Shown piece by piece: positions 1 to 9,116 of a DNA stretch of 64,000 nucleotides. The notes under the pieces are model-generated. The model was not told the DNA's origin. It saw nothing but the letters and a program-made list of their open reading frames with translations, and did not search any database. The stretch spans positions 124,001 to 188,000 of the forward strand of contig NZ_RPOK01000006.1 in NCBI RefSeq assembly GCF_003820355.1. Direction: 5' to 3'. Both the position numbers and the translations under genes were made by a program. Source of the stretch: Paralteromonas sediminis. Its GTDB lineage: Bacteria > Pseudomonadota > Gammaproteobacteria > Enterobacterales > Alteromonadaceae. Every line of letters starts with the position of its first letter. Within the stretch, counting starts at the first letter, position 1.

Positions 1-37
1 CGATGCTGAGCTGCAAGTATTGGAAGAAGATTTGTAG
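1..37 (+). CDS. fliM: FliM flagellar switch protein, C-terminal end only
   Basis: Only the last eleven codons are inside the window, ending DAELQVLEEDL and a TAG at 35-37. The acidic tail and its position 16 bases before fliN fit the C-terminus of FliM, the rotor C-ring protein that binds phospho-CheY. The identification depends on gene order, because too little sequence is present to recognise the family directly. Confidence 0.6.
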   Translation, partial: DAELQVLEEDL

Positions 38-53
38 TAAATAGGGGGAACCT

Positions 54-476
54 ATGAGTGAAGAAGAAGGTTTAGACGATTGGGCGGCAGCAATGGCCGA
101 ACAGGCCGATGCAGAGGCTGATGAACAAGCAGGCGAAAACGCAAGCGATGGAGACGATGTTCAGGTTGCTGAACTCGACGAGTTTGGTGAATCTGCGCCT
201 ATTACCAGCGAAGAAAAGAAAAAACTTGATACGATTTTAGATATCCCTGTGACTATCTCTATGGAGGTAGGGCGCAGTCATATCAGTATCCGAAATCTGC
301 TGCAATTGAACCAAGGTTCGGTTGTAGAATTAGACCGCGTGGCGGGCGAACCACTTGATGTGCTAGTAAATGGCACGTTGATTGCTCATGGAGAAGTAGT
401 AGTAGTCAACGACAAATTCGGTATACGCCTGACAGATGTTATTAGCCAAATCGAGAGAATCAAAAAACTTAGATAA
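54..476 (+). CDS. fliN: FliN flagellar motor switch protein
   Basis: FliN forms the lower part of the cytoplasmic C-ring and helps switch rotation and dock export cargo. The 140-residue product has an acidic, Ala/Glu-rich N-terminal arm (about 1-50) followed by a SpoA (surface presentation of antigens) domain. That domain shows the typical run IPVTISMEVGRSHISIRNLL, then GSVVELDRVAGEPLDVLVNG and a C-terminal [15 protein letters not shown]. The length is normal for FliN. A purine-rich AGGGGGA lies just before the ATG. It follows fliM and overlaps fliO by 41 bases, so it is part of the fliM-to-flhB run. Confidence 0.95.
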   Translation: MSEEEGLDDWAAAMAEQADAEADEQAGENASDGDDVQVAELDEFGESAPITSEEKKKLDTILDIPVTISMEVGRSHISIRNLLQLNQGSVVELDRVAGEPLDVLVNGTLIAHGEVVVVNDKFGIRLTDVISQIERIKKLR

Positions 477-921
477 ATCCTATTTAAAATCAATAGGATA
501 TTATTCCTTATTTAGCCTTTTCTCCACTCGAGTAAGCGCACAGGAAAGTGCCTCTCCCTCAACAAGCGTCAGTGATTTTGGCACCCTGTTGTCCATTTCT
601 CTGTCGCTTTTTGTTGTTTTAGCCCTTATTTTTGGTCTTGCCTACCTAATGCGTCGGTTTACTGTCACTTCCTCGGGGAATGGCCAGATGAAGGTGGTCG
701 CCAGCATGATGGCTGGGGCTAAGGAGCGCATCATGGTGCTTCAGGTAGGTGATGAGCAACATTTGATTGGCATCACACCTAACAATATTAATCACTTATC
801 CACGCTAAAAGCCCCTCTGGAGACGCAAAAGCCTACTTCGTTGCCTGCTGACGGTACCTTTAAAGATAAGTTAGTGGAAGCCATGGCTGCCAGAATAAAG
901 CCGGAGAAGAAACATGATTAA
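436..921 (+). CDS. fliO: FliO flagellar type III export protein
   Basis: FliO is an inner-membrane accessory protein that helps assemble the FliP ring of the flagellar export gate. The 161-residue frame has a hydrophobic stretch and an SAQ cleavage-like site near residues 26-36. A single strong membrane segment follows ([20 protein letters not shown]), then the short conserved cytoplasmic domain with [20 protein letters not shown]. The only ATG in frame is at 436, inside fliN, with a weak ribosome-binding site, so the true start is uncertain and translation may depend on coupling to fliN. The end overlaps fliP by 8 bases. Confidence 0.85.
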   Translation: MLLAKSRESKNLDKSYLKSIGYYSLFSLFSTRVSAQESASPSTSVSDFGTLLSISLSLFVVLALIFGLAYLMRRFTVTSSGNGQMKVVASMMAGAKERIMVLQVGDEQHLIGITPNNINHLSTLKAPLETQKPTSLPADGTFKDKLVEAMAARIKPEKKHD

Positions 922-1660
922 GCTTCTTCTATTTATTGTACTGCTCATCGTTATTCCTGACAGTTACGCCCAGCAGGGCATTTCTGCCGTTACTGTCACT
1001 ACAAACCCCAACGGAAGCCAAGAATACTCCATGACCTTGCAAGCGCTGTTTATCATGACAGCGCTGAGCCTGATCCCAGCATTCGTCATGATGATGACAT
1101 CTTTTACTCGCATCATCGTAGTTTTGTCTATCCTTCGTCAGGCCATTGGGCTTCAGCAGTCTCCGTCAAGCCAAATACTGATAGGCGTAAGCTTGTTCCT
1201 TACCATGTTTATTATGGCACCAGTCTTTGAAGAGGTGAATGAGCGAGCTCTGCAACCGTATCTTGAGGAAGAGATGACCTCCATAGAAGCATTTGAACAG
1301 GCCAAGGGACCAATGCGTGAGTTCATGCTCTCGCAAACTCGGGTTAAAGACTTGGAAACCTTTGTGCAAATTGCTGGGCAGGAGGGCGTTTACGCAGATC
1401 CTTCTGAGGTGCCTTTAACCATATTGATCCCAGCTTTTGTGACCAGTGAATTGAAAACTGCCTTTCAGATTGGCTTTATGCTGTTTATTCCGTTTTTGAT
1501 TATTGATTTAGTGGTGGCTTCTATCCTGATGGCGATGGGTATGATGATGTTGTCACCTATGATTGTCTCTTTACCATTTAAGCTCATGTTGTTCGTATTA
1601 GTCGATGGCTGGAACTTAATTTTTGGCACATTGGCGTCTAGTTTTGGAATGGGGACATAG
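914..1660 (+). CDS. fliP: FliP flagellar export gate protein
   Basis: FliP is the core ring subunit (five copies) of the flagellar type III export gate. The 248-residue product has a cleavable signal (about 1-19, ending SYA), then four membrane segments. FliP signatures include [20 protein letters not shown], the central [18 protein letters not shown] and the C-terminal [20 protein letters not shown]. The length is typical. It overlaps fliO by 8 bases and is followed after two bases by fliQ, so translational coupling is likely. Confidence 0.97.
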   Translation: MIKLLLFIVLLIVIPDSYAQQGISAVTVTTNPNGSQEYSMTLQALFIMTALSLIPAFVMMMTSFTRIIVVLSILRQAIGLQQSPSSQILIGVSLFLTMFIMAPVFEEVNERALQPYLEEEMTSIEAFEQAKGPMREFMLSQTRVKDLETFVQIAGQEGVYADPSEVPLTILIPAFVTSELKTAFQIGFMLFIPFLIIDLVVASILMAMGMMMLSPMIVSLPFKLMLFVLVDGWNLIFGTLASSFGMGT

Positions 1661-1662
1661 CA

Positions 1663-1932
1663 ATGCAACCAGAAGTGTTTGTTGAAATTTTGCGCGAATC
1701 AATGTTTATGGTGATTTTGCTGGTCTCCGCGGTCATTCTGCCGAGTTTGGTGGTAGGACTAGTGGTTGCTGTGTTCCAAGCTGCGACATCAATCAATGAG
1801 CAGACCATGAGTTTTTTGCCAAGGCTGATTGTTACGCTGCTGGCGCTGAGCTGGGGTGGAAACTGGCTACTGACCAAGATAATGGATTTCACTTATCACA
1901 TGGTCGATCTTATCCCGCAGGTAACGGGCTAG
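1663..1932 (+). CDS. fliQ: FliQ flagellar export gate protein
   Basis: FliQ is a small two-helix membrane protein (four copies) packing around the FliP-FliR core of the export gate. The 89-residue product has two hydrophobic segments. They flank the family-typical AVFQAATSINEQTMSFLPRL loop, which exactly fits FliQ. It sits between fliP and fliR with gaps of two bases on either side, the usual order in this cluster. Confidence 0.96.
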   Translation: MQPEVFVEILRESMFMVILLVSAVILPSLVVGLVVAVFQAATSINEQTMSFLPRLIVTLLALSWGGNWLLTKIMDFTYHMVDLIPQVTG

Positions 1933-1934
1933 TT

Positions 1935-2720
1935 ATGATTATTCCCTTAGATAGCATAACGCAGTTTTTGGCAGATTTAATGCTGCCTTTTATGCGTATC
2001 TCTGGGCTATTTGCTGCCATGATTGGGCTTAGCGCAAAGTCTATACCGCCAGTTGTAAGAGGGCTTCTCGGCATAATATTAGCTTTTATGATCATGCCGC
2101 TTATTCCTCCCGTGCCAGTTGCTGAGCTGGTGAGTGCGAAAACCTTTTTGCTTTGTATTCAGCAATTACTTATCGGTATTGCTATTGGCTTTATTTCCAT
2201 GATGGTTCTTAATACTTTTGTGCTAGCCGGTCAAATAGTCGCGATGCAGACTGGATTGGGTTTTGCCAGCATTGTTGACCCAGTGAATGGTATCAACGTC
2301 CCCGCCGTAGGCCAGTTTTATTTGATATTGGCAACCTTGCTTTTTTGGTCCTTAGACGGCCACCTTGCCATGATCCAAATGATAGTGATCAGCTTTGATG
2401 CCTTTCCTATTGGCGAAGCTTTTCTTACGGCTGAAAATATGAAAGATATTGCCCACTGGGCCTCATGGATGTTTGTGTCTGCGGTGACCCTTTCTCTCGC
2501 GCCTATTGTGTCTTTGTTGATTGTAAATCTGGCGTTTGGTGTCATGACTAAAGCTTCACCGCAACTAAATATCTTCAGCATTGGGTTTTCAATATCGCAA
2601 ATTATGGGACTTATTATTATATGGATAACACTAGGAAACTTTACTTCACATTTTGAACTTCAGTGGGGGAAGGCACAAGAATTTATGTGCGAACTTTTGG
2701 TTATTTGCCCCTCTCCCTAG
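1935..2720 (+). CDS. fliR: FliR flagellar export gate protein
   Basis: FliR is the single-copy subunit that closes the export gate and contacts FlhB. The 261-residue, highly hydrophobic product has about six predicted membrane segments. The region with MQTGLGFASIVDPVNGINVP is characteristic of FliR. The N-terminus PFMRISGLFAAMIGLS also fits the family. It begins two bases after the fliQ stop, and flhB follows nine bases downstream. Confidence 0.95.
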   Translation: MIIPLDSITQFLADLMLPFMRISGLFAAMIGLSAKSIPPVVRGLLGIILAFMIMPLIPPVPVAELVSAKTFLLCIQQLLIGIAIGFISMMVLNTFVLAGQIVAMQTGLGFASIVDPVNGINVPAVGQFYLILATLLFWSLDGHLAMIQMIVISFDAFPIGEAFLTAENMKDIAHWASWMFVSAVTLSLAPIVSLLIVNLAFGVMTKASPQLNIFSIGFSISQIMGLIIIWITLGNFTSHFELQWGKAQEFMCELLVICPSP

Positions 2721-2729
2721 GAACAGAAA

Positions 2730-3854
2730 ATGGCAGAGTCATACGAAAAAACAGAAGAACCCACGTCCAAAAAGCTGGAAGATGCCCGAAAAAAGGGGCA
2801 GCTTGCCCGCTCAAAAGAGCTATCTACTACATTGGTTCTCATTGGTGGGGCCTTGGCCATTTTAATATTTGGCGGGTGGATCGCTGAGAGCCTTTTTTAC
2901 ACCACACAACGCATGTTTTCTTTATCCAGAGACGAAACCTATGACCCTTTTCATATGTTTCAGGCTATTGCTGACGTGATTCAAGCTGTAGAAGCACCTG
3001 TTCTGCTGTTTATGCTGGTATGCATGGTTGGCGGCATATACGGTTCTATTGCATTGGGCGGGTATAACTTCACCTGGGAGTCAGCATCACCCAAGTGGTC
3101 GAAGATGAACCCAGTACAAGGCTTTAAGCGTATGTTTGGTGTGGAGGGCATGGTTGAACTGTTAAAAGCCATTGGGAAGTTTATTGTTATTGGCGGAATG
3201 GCATTGGCGGCTTTGTATATGTATCGCGATGAAGCGTTGCACTTAGACTTGGAGATATACCCCGCTAACTTATTTCATGCGCTTGAGATGATTGAATGGG
3301 CATTTTTACTCATGTGTCTAGGCATGATCCCAATTGCTATCATTGATGTGCCATTTCAAGTGTATAAACACAATAAAGAAATGAAAATGACCAAACAAGA
3401 GGTCAAGGATGAACGTAAAAACGCAGATGGCGACCCTCAGGTTAAGGGCCGTATTCGGCGTCTTCAATATCAAGCCGCTGCAAATCGAATGATGCAAGCT
3501 GTGCCTGAGGCTGATGTCGTAGTGACTAACCCCACACACTTTTCAGTAGCATTAAAATACGCAGAAAATGGCAACCTAGCCCCAATCTGTGTTGCAAAAG
3601 GTGCAGATGAGCTTGCGATGCACATTCGTAAAATTGCAACGGCCCATGAGGTACCACTGATTCCATCACCCATGTTGGCAAGGGCAATCTATTATTCCAC
3701 AGAAGTTGACGAACAAATCCCTCACGGTTTGTTTATGGCGGTAGCACAAGTGCTTGCTTATGTCTTTGCCTTAAAACGTTATAAAAAAGGCAAAGGTGAA
3801 CGACCTAAACCACTATCAAAAAATCTGCCAATACCGCCAGAGCTAAGGCGGTAA
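2730..3854 (+). CDS. flhB: FlhB flagellar export switch protein
   Basis: FlhB switches flagellar export from rod/hook to filament substrates. The 374-residue product begins with the typical basic N-terminus (EKTEEPTSKKLEDARKKGQ) and has four membrane segments. Its cytoplasmic domain contains the self-cleavage motif NPTH at residues 267-270, in VVTNPTHFSVALKY. The motif is intact, so autocleavage should be functional. This is the last gene before a strong terminator, closing the export-gate operon. Confidence 0.97.
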   Translation: MAESYEKTEEPTSKKLEDARKKGQLARSKELSTTLVLIGGALAILIFGGWIAESLFYTTQRMFSLSRDETYDPFHMFQAIADVIQAVEAPVLLFMLVCMVGGIYGSIALGGYNFTWESASPKWSKMNPVQGFKRMFGVEGMVELLKAIGKFIVIGGMALAALYMYRDEALHLDLEIYPANLFHALEMIEWAFLLMCLGMIPIAIIDVPFQVYKHNKEMKMTKQEVKDERKNADGDPQVKGRIRRLQYQAAANRMMQAVPEADVVVTNPTHFSVALKYAENGNLAPICVAKGADELAMHIRKIATAHEVPLIPSPMLARAIYYSTEVDEQIPHGLFMAVAQVLAYVFALKRYKKGKGERPKPLSKNLPIPPELRR

Positions 3855-3856
3855 TG

Positions 3857-3890
3857 TACTGCATATGACGTTCAAAGTAAGTATGCAGTA
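3857..3890. repeat. Inverted repeat just after flhB
   Basis: Nine-base arms TACTGCATA (3857-3865) and TATGCAGTA (3882-3890) are perfect reverse complements around a 16-base loop, starting two bases after the flhB stop. No T-run follows, so it is not itself a typical intrinsic terminator. It may protect the 3' end of the transcript or act with the terminator 50 bases further on. Confidence 0.55.
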
Positions 3891-3937
3891 AGGAGTGAGA
3901 AGAATAAATAAACCACACCATGACCCATGCCTGAGGG

Positions 3938-3963
3938 GGGGTAATTTGTTTACCCCTTTTTTT
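3938..3963 (+). terminator. Rho-independent terminator after flhB
   Basis: A seven-pair stem, GGGGTAA (3938-3944) and TTACCCC (3950-3956) around TTTGT, is followed directly by seven T. It separates the fliN-flhB run from flhA, which implies that flhA has its own promoter. Confidence 0.85.
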
Positions 3964-4009
3964 ACTGAATCACATTGCTGCGTTCATCTGTTTAAAAGAA
4001 ATTTAAAAC

Positions 4010-4026
4010 TTGGCACAGTTGTTGAA
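4010..4026 (+). promoter_or_regulatory. Sigma-54-type promoter for flhA-flhF-flhG-fliA
   Basis: TGGCAC (4011-4016), five bases, then TTGA (4022-4025) matches the sigma-54 -24/-12 pattern TGGCAC-N5-TTGC except for the last base. It lies about 70 bases before the flhA start and just after the terminator. In Vibrio and Pseudomonas, flhA-flhF-flhG operons are sigma-54 dependent and activated by FlrA/FleQ; extending that here is inference. Confidence 0.65.
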
Positions 4027-4092
4027 ATTAATCTCTTTACAGGAAGACAAGCGTCAAAGTTTTGATTCCGTTTGAATAAAGAGAGGTATTCA

Positions 4093-6192
4093 TTGCAGTT
4101 ACCAGCCGTTTTTCAGCGCTTCGATAAGACCCAGGTGCAACAGTTTTCTGGCGGTTTAGGTGCGCCACTCATCTTACTGGCATTGATGGGCATGGTTATT
4201 CTCCCCATGCCGCCCTTTCTTCTGGACGTCTTGTTTAGCTTCAACATTGCGCTTTCTCTGGTGATCATCTTGGTGGCGGTGTTTACACAACGCCCGGTTG
4301 ATTTTGGTATTTTCCCTTTAGTTCTCTTGATCGCCACCGTACTTCGACTAGCACTCAACGTGGCCTCGACGAGGGTTGTTCTGCTCTATGGGCACGAAGG
4401 TGAAGACGCCGCAGGTAAAGTCATACAGGCCTTCGGTGAAGTCGTGATAGGTGGCAACTATGCCGTAGGTGTGGTCGTATTTGCGATTTTGCTTATCATT
4501 AATTTTAAAGTCGTTACTGCGGGTGCAGGCCGCATCTCAGAAGTAAGTGCCAGGTTTACTCTTGATGCCATGCCAGGTAAACAAATGGCAATCGATGCTG
4601 ACCTAAATGCCGGGTATATCGACCAGGAAGAAGCGCGCAAGCGACGCGAAGATATAACCACAGAAGCCGACTTCTATGGCTCTATGGACGGTGCATCAAA
4701 ATTTGTGAAAGGTGATGCCATTGCCGGCCTTTTTATTATGCTTATCAACATAGTTGGCGGTCTGTTTATTGGCATAATCCAGCATGATCTTGCATTCGGA
4801 CAGGCCATAGAGGTCTATACCATTTTGACGATTGGTGATGGTTTAGTGGCTCAGATCCCATCACTGTTATTGTCTGTAGCGACAGCGATTATCGTTACTC
4901 GTGAAAATGAAACTCAGGAAATGGGTAGCGAAATACGCTCTCAGTTGGGTAACCAACAAGCGTTGTATGTGGCTGCAGGTATTTTATTTGTCATGGGTAT
5001 TGTTCCTGGTATGCCACATTTTGCTTTTTTAACGTTTGCAGTGTTTATTGCCAGTGTCGCTTACTATCAAACCTACCGCCAAAAACAAGAAAAAGAGCAA
5101 GCCAGTAAACCGGATGTAATAGACACTGAAAAAGTGGCGCCACCTGAAGTCAAAGAGTTGGGCTGGGATGATGTGCAGCCGGTTGACACTATTGGTCTGG
5201 AAGTCGGTTATCGGCTTATCCCACTCGTAGATAAAGCGCAAGGAGGCGAATTACTTACTCGCATAAAAGGCGTGCGCAAGAAGCTTTCGCAAGACTTGGG
5301 TTTTTTGGTGCCACCCGTCCATATCCGCGACAATTTAGACTTAGACCCCAACGCCTATACCATCTCTATGTTGGGGGTGACTGTGGGTGATGCCCAGATA
5401 AGTCATGACGAGGAACTGGCGATAAACCCCGGGCAGGTGTTCGGTAAACTGGAGGGGCGAGCAACGAAAGATCCTGCGTTTGGCCTGGATGCTGTGTGGA
5501 TTAAACCGACCCAACGTGAACATGCGCAAACACTGGGCTATACCGTTGTAGACGCTGCTACCGTAGTCGCTACACATCTAAGTCAACTATTGACCAACAA
5601 TGCTTATCAGCTATTGGGTCATGAGGAAGCTCAGCAACTACTCGACATGCTTGCTAAGAGTCAACCCAAATTGGTTGAAGGGTTAGTGCCCGACATATTG
5701 CCTTTGAGTACCGTCGTAAAAGTATTGCAAACATTGCTGTTTGAGGGCGTACCCGTTAGGGACATGCGTTCTATTGTGCAAACGTTGTCTGAATACGGGC
5801 CTAAGAGTCAAGATCCTGACGTTCTAGTCTCAGCCACACGAATTGCACTCAAACGCCTGATTGTTCAGGAAGTCAGTCAGGGCGCTCAGGAAATACCCGT
5901 TATTACATTGGCGCCAGAGCTGGAACAGATGTTGCATCAGTCACTTCAGGCCGGTGGAGAAAGTGGTGCGGGTATCGAACCTGGATTGGCTGAGCGATTA
6001 CAGCACTCTCTACAGGAGGTTAGTCAGCAACAAGAGCTGGCAGGTGAACCTGCCGTGTTACTGACTTCTGGGATGCTGAGGCCGGTATTGTCTCGCTTCC
6101 TGAAAAGTGCCGTTGCCGGGTTGCATGTTCTGTCATATCAGGAAATGCCCGAAGATAAACAAATAAAAATAGTCAGTGCTATTGGTCAATAG
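4093..6192 (+). CDS. flhA: FlhA flagellar export apparatus protein
   Basis: FlhA is the nonameric export-gate subunit that couples the proton motive force to secretion and binds chaperone-substrate complexes. The product (699 residues from this start) has about eight membrane segments in the first half and the FHIPEP signature region (RPVDFGIFPLVLLIATVLRL, AGRISEVSARFTLDAMPGKQ). A large cytoplasmic domain follows. I chose the TTG at 4093 because GAGAGG lies six bases upstream. A TTG at 4072 would add seven residues but has no ribosome-binding site. It is first in the flhA-flhF-flhG-fliA run. Confidence 0.95.
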   Translation: MQLPAVFQRFDKTQVQQFSGGLGAPLILLALMGMVILPMPPFLLDVLFSFNIALSLVIILVAVFTQRPVDFGIFPLVLLIATVLRLALNVASTRVVLLYGHEGEDAAGKVIQAFGEVVIGGNYAVGVVVFAILLIINFKVVTAGAGRISEVSARFTLDAMPGKQMAIDADLNAGYIDQEEARKRREDITTEADFYGSMDGASKFVKGDAIAGLFIMLINIVGGLFIGIIQHDLAFGQAIEVYTILTIGDGLVAQIPSLLLSVATAIIVTRENETQEMGSEIRSQLGNQQALYVAAGILFVMGIVPGMPHFAFLTFAVFIASVAYYQTYRQKQEKEQASKPDVIDTEKVAPPEVKELGWDDVQPVDTIGLEVGYRLIPLVDKAQGGELLTRIKGVRKKLSQDLGFLVPPVHIRDNLDLDPNAYTISMLGVTVGDAQISHDEELAINPGQVFGKLEGRATKDPAFGLDAVWIKPTQREHAQTLGYTVVDAATVVATHLSQLLTNNAYQLLGHEEAQQLLDMLAKSQPKLVEGLVPDILPLSTVVKVLQTLLFEGVPVRDMRSIVQTLSEYGPKSQDPDVLVSATRIALKRLIVQEVSQGAQEIPVITLAPELEQMLHQSLQAGGESGAGIEPGLAERLQHSLQEVSQQQELAGEPAVLLTSGMLRPVLSRFLKSAVAGLHVLSYQEMPEDKQIKIVSAIGQ

Positions 6193-6202
6193 GTAATAGG
6201 TT

Positions 6203-7528
6203 ATGAAAATCCGTCGTTTTTTTGGTAAAGACATGCGAGAAGCATTACGTCTCGTAAAAGAAGAGCTTGGTGAAGAGGCTGTTATTATGTCTAATCGCAA
6301 GGTTGCTGACGGTGTTGAGCTTGTCGCGGCATTTGATAAAGAACCCGCGCCGCAGTTTAAGCCCGCGGCAACATCAACAAAAACAATGCCGAGTTTGAGT
6401 GACATAATCGGTGAGAGCGGCCCAGATAGCCTTAAAGCATTGCTTGAAATACAAAAAAAGAAACAAGCTGAGGCCAAATCCGCAAAGGTAACGCCAACAG
6501 ATGCGTCCAATGTGCCACCAAAGCAAAATCCCGATATTGTGCAGCCCCCGCATGTTTCGCAGGTCAATAAACCAGAAACACCAACCAATGACGCACCACG
6601 CACGGCCCAAGATCTTGAACCCATCAAAGAGGAATTGGCTTCATTGAGGCACATGCTTCAGCATCAGGTAGCCGATTTAATGGACGCAAAACGTCAACGT
6701 CAAAAGCCAATGCATGCTTTCATTAGCAAGCAGTTGGTTGGAATGGGGTTGAGTTATACACTAGCAAATCAACTGGCAGACTTTGTGCCAAGTGATGCTA
6801 ATGAACGTGAATCTTGGCGCTATGTGTTACAACTTATGGTAAATCGCTTGTCGTTACACGGTAATCAACTACTGTCACAAACTGGCGCGGCTGCTTTTGT
6901 TGGACCTACGGGAACGGGTAAAACCACAACAATTGCGAAATTAGCGGCCCGTTATGCGCAAAAATACGGTCCCGATTCTGTGGCCCTTGTTACTGTGGAT
7001 ACCTACAGAATAGGTGCCTTTGAGCAATTACAGACCTATGGAAAAATCATTGGCTGCATTGTGAGACAGGCGCAAAATGCTCAGGCTTTAGCTGATCTGC
7101 TTTTTCAGTTACGCCACAAACGAATGATTTTTATAGATACGGCAGGGTTTAGCCAAAGAGACAGTCGACTTATTTCACAGTTAGAACAGTTTAACAACCC
7201 AACTATGTCGGTAAAACGTTATTTGGTACTGCAAGCAAATACACAATACCCAGCGCTAGAACGTTGCTTGGAAGCCTATAAAGGACTAAATATGGATGGG
7301 TGTGTACTGACTAAGCTGGATGAGTGCTATAGTTTAGGTGAAGCGTTGAGCGTAGCCATTGAGCAGCAACTTCCTTTGAGTTTTGTTACCGATGGACAAC
7401 AGGTTCCTGAAGATATAAAGCCAGCTGATGCAAAATCTTTAGTAACTATTGCTGCAAAGCTTTATAAAAAGTATGGTTTGTCTCATACTAATAACCATAA
7501 TCCTATTACAACAACACAAGCAGTATGA
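6203..7528 (+). CDS. flhF: FlhF SRP-type GTPase, flagellar placement
   Basis: FlhF is an SRP-family GTPase that marks the pole where the flagellum is built. The 441-residue product opens with the family N-terminus MKIRRFFGKDMREALRLVKE. It continues with a long Pro/Ala/Lys-rich linker (about 60-150) and then the NG domain, with P-loop GPTGTGKTTT near residue 233, VDTYRIGAFEQLQTY, FIDTAGF and a TKLDE guanine-specificity motif. It overlaps flhG by four bases (ATGA), as expected for a regulator pair that together sets flagellar site and number. Confidence 0.96.
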   Translation: MKIRRFFGKDMREALRLVKEELGEEAVIMSNRKVADGVELVAAFDKEPAPQFKPAATSTKTMPSLSDIIGESGPDSLKALLEIQKKKQAEAKSAKVTPTDASNVPPKQNPDIVQPPHVSQVNKPETPTNDAPRTAQDLEPIKEELASLRHMLQHQVADLMDAKRQRQKPMHAFISKQLVGMGLSYTLANQLADFVPSDANERESWRYVLQLMVNRLSLHGNQLLSQTGAAAFVGPTGTGKTTTIAKLAARYAQKYGPDSVALVTVDTYRIGAFEQLQTYGKIIGCIVRQAQNAQALADLLFQLRHKRMIFIDTAGFSQRDSRLISQLEQFNNPTMSVKRYLVLQANTQYPALERCLEAYKGLNMDGCVLTKLDECYSLGEALSVAIEQQLPLSFVTDGQQVPEDIKPADAKSLVTIAAKLYKKYGLSHTNNHNPITTTQAV

Positions 7529-8388
7529 TTGTTGACCAGGCGAGCAGCTTACGAAATATGAATCAATCACGATTAATTAAGGTCATTGCTGTGACCGGCG
7601 GTAAAGGGGGAGTTGGTAAAACCAACATCACACTGAATACCGCTATTGCTATGGCAAAGCAAGGCAAGCGAGTGATGGTACTCGATGCTGATTTAGGCTT
7701 GGCTAATGTTGACGTGATGCTGGGCCTGCGCGTAGAGCGAAATTTGTCACATGTTCTCAGTGGTGAATGTACGCTTGATGAGGTGCTTGTAACCGGTCCC
7801 CATGGTATTAAAATTGCACCCGCAACATCAGGAACGCAAGCCATGACCGAACTTACGCCCACAGAGCATGCAGGGTTGATCCGCGCATTTAGTGAACTGC
7901 GTTCAGAAATCGACGTCCTCATTGTGGATACTGCAGCAGGGATCTCTGACATGGTTCTGAGCTTTTCCAAAGCCTCTCAGGATATTATGGTAGTGGTATG
8001 TGATGAACCCACATCATTGACAGATGCGTACGCATTGATAAAGCTGTTAAACAGAGAACACGGCGTATTCCGTTTCAAGGTTGTGGCTAATATGGTGAGA
8101 GACTTGCGCGAAGGCAGAGAATTGTTCAGTAAGTTGTCAAAAGTGACAGGGCGATTTTTAGATGTTGCTCTTGAACTGGTTGCAACCATTCCGTTTGATG
8201 AGAACATTCGAAAATCTGTGCGCAAACAAACGGCTATTGTTGATGCTTACCCCGCATCGCCTGCTGCTGTTGCTATTACGCAACTTGCAACACAGGCATT
8301 GCGATGGCCAATTCCCTCTCAACCAGGTGGACATTTAGAGTTTTTTCTTGAACAACTTGCGTCGAGCAAAGCTGTAGGAAACCAGTAG
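7525..8388 (+). CDS. flhG: FlhG (FleN) MinD-like ATPase, flagellar number control
   Basis: FlhG restrains FlhF and the FlrA/FleQ master regulator so that only one polar flagellum is made. The 287-residue product has the deviant Walker A GGKGGVGKTNITLN (about residues 25-38), the MinD-type VMVLDADLGLANVDVMLGL and VLIVDTAAGI. Its N-terminus carries the short polar extension typical of FlhG (QASSLRNMNQ). It overlaps flhF by four bases and fliA by one. Confidence 0.95.
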   Translation: MIVDQASSLRNMNQSRLIKVIAVTGGKGGVGKTNITLNTAIAMAKQGKRVMVLDADLGLANVDVMLGLRVERNLSHVLSGECTLDEVLVTGPHGIKIAPATSGTQAMTELTPTEHAGLIRAFSELRSEIDVLIVDTAAGISDMVLSFSKASQDIMVVVCDEPTSLTDAYALIKLLNREHGVFRFKVVANMVRDLREGRELFSKLSKVTGRFLDVALELVATIPFDENIRKSVRKQTAIVDAYPASPAAVAITQLATQALRWPIPSQPGGHLEFFLEQLASSKAVGNQ

Positions 8389-9116
8389 TGGCAGGAAAAG
8401 CAGCTGCTTATCAGCAGCAGGCAGATAAAACACAATTAGTAGAGCAACACGCACCATTGGTGAAAAGGATTGCACATCACCTGATGGCGCGTCTGCCTGC
8501 CAGTGTTTTAGTCGACGATCTAATCCAAGCCGGCATGATAGGGCTACTGGAAGCTGCACGGAATTTTGATGGTTCAAAAGGCGCGAGTTTCGAAACCTTT
8601 GCCGGCATTCGCATTCGCGGTGCCATGCTCGATGAAATTCGAAAGGGCGACTGGACGCCGCGCTCGGTGCATAAAAACAGTCGTGCGATAACTGAAGCCA
8701 TTGCCGAAGTAGAGCGAGAAACAGGGCGAGACGCTAGGGACGCAGAAATTGCTGCTAAACTTAATGTAAGCCTTAACGATTATCACCAAATGTTGAACGA
8801 TGTAAACGTGGGTAAACTCGTTGGCATTGAAGATCTTGGCGTCTCTGAGGACGTTATTACGACCGATGCCGAAAGGGGCACCGATGCACCGTTAGAAGAT
8901 CTTATGCAAGGCGCGTTTCAAAAAGCGTTAGCTCAGGCGATTACAACATTGCCCGAACGCGAGGCGATTGTGCTATCGTTGTACTATGATGAAGAACTGA
9001 ATCTTCGCGAAATCGGAGAAGTGTTGGAAGTCAGTGAGTCAAGAGTAAGCCAGATACACAGCCAGGCCATGCTCAAATTGAAATCTCGCATGCAGTCGTG
9101 GCAAAAAAACGATTAA
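8388..9116 (+). CDS. fliA: FliA, flagellar sigma-28 factor
   Basis: FliA directs RNA polymerase to late flagellar and chemotaxis promoters. The 242-residue product has sigma region 2 (LVDDLIQAGMIGLLEAARNF, FETFAGIRIRGAMLDEIRKG, DWTPRSVHKNSR) and region 4 with the helix-turn-helix NLREIGEVLEVSESRVSQIH. The start is GTG, overlapping the flhG stop by one base (TAGTG), which suggests coupling. A sigma-28-like promoter overlaps its stop codon. Confidence 0.96.
   Translation: MAGKAAAYQQQADKTQLVEQHAPLVKRIAHHLMARLPASVLVDDLIQAGMIGLLEAARNFDGSKGASFETFAGIRIRGAMLDEIRKGDWTPRSVHKNSRAITEAIAEVERETGRDARDAEIAAKLNVSLNDYHQMLNDVNVGKLVGIEDLGVSEDVITTDAERGTDAPLEDLMQGAFQKALAQAITTLPEREAIVLSLYYDEELNLREIGEVLEVSESRVSQIHSQAMLKLKSRMQSWQKND

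Noticed and set aside
6133-6654. 173-residue minus-strand frame at the start of flhF
   Set aside because: Shadow of flhF; Ser/Cys/Leu-rich composition, no ribosome-binding site.
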